DNA of 14,066 bases from an uncultured Lachnospiraceae bacterium (GTDB taxonomy: Bacteria > Bacillota > Clostridia > Lachnospirales > Lachnospiraceae). Positions within the stretch are counted from its first letter, which is position 1; each line of letters starts with the position of its first letter. A model generated the notes under the pieces. The model searched no databases and was not told the origin of the DNA. It was given only the letters and a program-made list of their open reading frames with translations. Below are positions 11,717-14,066 of the stretch, piece by piece. The stretch is taken from assembly GCA_902782715.1 (NCBI GenBank), contig CACZOG010000037.1, positions 1 to 14,066 of the forward strand, in the 5' to 3' direction. A program made the translations under genes and the position numbers.

Positions 11717-14066
11717 GAAAGATTTTTATTATCATTATCAATATTATCATTATGGCTGCAATACTGAGTTTCGTTGTTCTCTATTCCGGATTTACAAACA
11801 GGAATTCTTACAGAAGACAGATAGAATACTTCGAAAATACTACTGTCACCATGGAAGAAGTTACCGAAAACTATCTGGAAGGCGAACAGAGAATTTGTGA
11901 TGTATGGGCGCAATATATAATAAATAATAATATGACAATTGAAGAGGCAGCTGAGTATATACGTACATCGCATGTACTTACTCATACTTCGGCGCATCTT
12001 ATTTATCTTGATACTTTAAATGGTCTTTCCACACGAGCAAGACAGGGGACAGAAGACGACTATGCGGTTTCATATGCAAGGGTGGATGTACTTAATAATG
12101 TGGACTGGAGTGAAGATATCGGTGATTCTACCAAAATAACCCGTGCATATACAAACCCGATGAACGGTGAACAGTCGCTTGCATTCTGCAACACCATTAC
12201 ACTGTATGATCCGGAAAGCAATGCTTCAAAAAAAGCCATGCTTTTAAGAGTTATTCCAATTTCCGAACTTGAAAAGAAATGGATCTTTCCGCAGTCGGAA
12301 CTGGTGAATGCCGAACTGGCTATGATTGATGCTGACGGAGACTATATTCTTAAGGGTTACAGTTTTAAAAACTCCAATTTCCTTGAATTCTACAAATCAT
12401 ATAATTCAAACGATCCCGAATCGACAAAGCAGATGTTTGACAGGATTACTTCATCAACCGGTTCGATATCGATCATAGACTCACATAACAGGGAGTGTGT
12501 TCTTGCTTTTACGCCTGTGGATGATACTTCAGGATGGACATTGCTTGGCCTGGTTCCTGCAGATGATCTTAATGTGGAAAATAGAGAAACATGGCTTCTT
12601 TTCGGTGTGGTTTCTTTGGGCTTGATGATTCTTTTTATATTTGACTTAGGCCATATGCTTTTCTTAAACAAACGTCTTCAGGTTACAGCCAGGGAAGCAG
12701 AATCCGCAAATAAAGCAAAGACGGATTTCCTTTCAACCATGTCGCATGACATCCGAACACCCATGAATGCCATCATAGGTCTTACGACCATTGCCGAGAA
12801 AAATCTCGGAGACGTAAAGGCCACAAAGGAAAGCCTCAGGAAGATCAGTCTGGCAAGCAATCATCTGCTCACGCTTATTAACGATATTCTTGACATATCC
12901 AAAGTTGAAAGCGGAAAACTGAAACTTAGTCCCTTAACATTTTCCATAGTGGAAACAGTTGAAAATCTTGTAAATATTTCACAGCCGATGATCAAGGAAA
13001 AAAATCTGGAATTCTGTTTTCATGTGAACAAAATGGAAAAAGAATATCTGTATACAGATCAGCTGCGTCTTAATCAGATTTACATCAATATTCTTTCAAA
13101 TGCCGTAAAATATACCGAACCCGGTGGGCGTATATGCGTGGATCTTACAGAAGAAGAAAGCCCCGAACCCGGTTGTATACGTTTGGCATATGTAGTAGCC
13201 GATACCGGCATCGGAATGAGTAAAGAGTTTCTTGAGACCATGTATCAGCCGTTCTCCAGACAGGTGGACAGTCGCGTAAACAGCATTCAGGGAACAGGTC
13301 TCGGACTTGCGATCACAAAGCAGATGGTCGAGCTGATGGGAGGAACGATCGAATGTCAAAGTGAGCAGGGAAAAGGAACTACTTTTAAGGTTGTGCTGGA
13401 TATTCCTGCTGCAGAAAAGCAGAGAGAAGATATGCACTTTGATCCCATTGACATTCTTATTGTTGATGACGATGAAGTAATGCTTCAGTCAACTGCCGAC
13501 ACACTCGAGTCTCTCGGCGCATCAGCCGAACAGTCGAGAAGCGGAAGTGAAGCGATTGAAATGATAAAGAAAAAGCATCTTTCCGGAAAAGATTACGATG
13601 TGATCATCATTGACTGGAAAATGCCTGAAATGGATGGCATTGAGACTATCAGACAGATAAGATCCGAGATAAACTCTGATTCTCCGATCCTACTGATTTC
13701 CGCATATGACCGTTCTGACATTGAGGATAAAGCAAAAGAAGCAGGGGCGGTAGGTTTCGTCAGCAAGCCGCTTTTCCGTTCCACGCTTTATGATAAGATA
13801 AACATTCTTATCGGGAAAGAATCCGGTTCACTTGAAGTGGAGGACGATAATTCCGATCTGGAAGGCCTGCGCATTCTTGTGGCTGAGGATAATGATATAA
13901 ACTGGGAGATAATCTCTGCCATGCTGACCATGTTCGGTATCACTGCCGAACGTGCAGAAAACGGACGCAAATGTGTGGAGATGATCAAAGAGGCTGAAGA
14001 AGGCAGTTACGAGCTGATATTCATGGATGTCCAGATGCCTGAAATGAACGGTCTTGATGCAACAAA
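11713..14066 (+). CDS. Hybrid sensor histidine kinase with two receiver domains (3' partial)
   Basis: The frame stays open to the window edge, giving 784 codons. A membrane helix spans about 4-26, an extracytoplasmic Cache-like sensor about 27-290, and a second helix about 294-318. HisKA has the H-box MSHDIRTPMNAIIG with phospho-acceptor His345. The ATPase domain has the N-box NILSNAVKYT, G1 DTGIGM from Asp497 and G2 GTGLGLAI from Gly527. Receiver 1 (about 577-695) has an acidic cluster at Asp585-587, Asp634 in IDWKMPEMDG and a lysine in SKPL. Receiver 2 (from about 717) has VAEDND and Asp772 in MDVQMPEMNG before the cut. An Hpt domain may follow outside the window. The start ATG overlaps the upstream membrane protein stop; a Shine-Dalgarno-like AAAGAGGG lies within that gene at 11701-11708. 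Unlike the kinase at 1-1950 it has tandem receivers. Its signal is unknown. Confidence 0.94.
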   Translation, partial: MRKIFIIIINIIIMAAILSFVVLYSGFTNRNSYRRQIEYFENTTVTMEEVTENYLEGEQRICDVWAQYIINNNMTIEEAAEYIRTSHVLTHTSAHLIYLDTLNGLSTRARQGTEDDYAVSYARVDVLNNVDWSEDIGDSTKITRAYTNPMNGEQSLAFCNTITLYDPESNASKKAMLLRVIPISELEKKWIFPQSELVNAELAMIDADGDYILKGYSFKNSNFLEFYKSYNSNDPESTKQMFDRITSSTGSISIIDSHNRECVLAFTPVDDTSGWTLLGLVPADDLNVENRETWLLFGVVSLGLMILFIFDLGHMLFLNKRLQVTAREAESANKAKTDFLSTMSHDIRTPMNAIIGLTTIAEKNLGDVKATKESLRKISLASNHLLTLINDILDISKVESGKLKLSPLTFSIVETVENLVNISQPMIKEKNLEFCFHVNKMEKEYLYTDQLRLNQIYINILSNAVKYTEPGGRICVDLTEEESPEPGCIRLAYVVADTGIGMSKEFLETMYQPFSRQVDSRVNSIQGTGLGLAITKQMVELMGGTIECQSEQGKGTTFKVVLDIPAAEKQREDMHFDPIDILIVDDDEVMLQSTADTLESLGASAEQSRSGSEAIEMIKKKHLSGKDYDVIIIDWKMPEMDGIETIRQIRSEINSDSPILLISAYDRSDIEDKAKEAGAVGFVSKPLFRSTLYDKINILIGKESGSLEVEDDNSDLEGLRILVAEDNDINWEIISAMLTMFGITAERAENGRKCVEMIKEAEEGSYELIFMDVQMPEMNGLDAT

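Noticed and set aside
1..14066. tRNA, rRNA, CRISPR array, insertion sequence or prophage remnants
   Set aside because: No direct-repeat array, transposase motif, integrase motif or cloverleaf-like sequence was seen. Gaps between genes are all shorter than about 145 bases and hold only promoters, terminators and AT-rich spacer.

Overview
The window reads as a moderately AT-rich, gene-dense stretch of a Gram-positive anaerobe of the class Clostridia, most likely Lachnospiraceae (a Butyrivibrio-like relative). The signs are purine-rich Shine-Dalgarno sites (AGGAGG or GAGGGAG types), short lipoprotein signal peptides, membrane-anchored hybrid histidine kinases of the style common in that family, and protein wording I recall from those genomes. 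The taxon is inferred from sequence style, not from a marker gene. Every supported gene lies on the + strand. I found no tRNA, rRNA, insertion sequence, CRISPR array or prophage gene, and no gene-free stretch longer than about 145 bases.

Layout. (1) 1-1950: the 3' part of a hybrid histidine kinase (Cache-like sensor end, one membrane helix, kinase core, receiver, Hpt), cut by the left window edge. (2) 1965-4773: an AlkD-type DNA glycosylase, then a zinc-related group made of a small His/Cys-rich membrane protein, a ZnuA-type lipoprotein with a 13-histidine loop, and a second lipoprotein. It ends at an intrinsic terminator (4815-4855). No metal ABC permease or ATPase gene is present. (3) 4917-9879: behind a plausible sigma-A promoter come six tightly packed genes. 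They encode a flavodoxin-fold oxidoreductase fused to an extra C-terminal domain, a SAM methyltransferase, an adenosine deaminase-family enzyme, a HAD hydrolase overlapping it, a beta-lactamase-fold serine hydrolase and a DinB-fold protein, followed by a second terminator (9912-9947). (4) 10024-11261: two unrecognised membrane proteins. (5) 11381 to the window end: a short multi-helix membrane protein joined by an ATGA stop-start overlap to a second, larger hybrid histidine kinase, cut by the right edge. A motility-type (SigD/FliA) promoter match lies upstream of this pair.

How they may work together. The two kinases are separate phosphorelay sensors. The zinc group should capture or handle extracellular metal, but would need a transporter encoded elsewhere. 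The six-gene cluster looks like an accessory small-molecule modification or detoxification set (redox, methyl transfer, deamination, hydrolysis). Its substrate cannot be read from sequence.

The points most worth checking are the SigD-like promoter and truncated sensor in front of the second kinase, the flavodoxin fusion and its cluster, and the transporter-less zinc module with its altered ZnuA ligand site.
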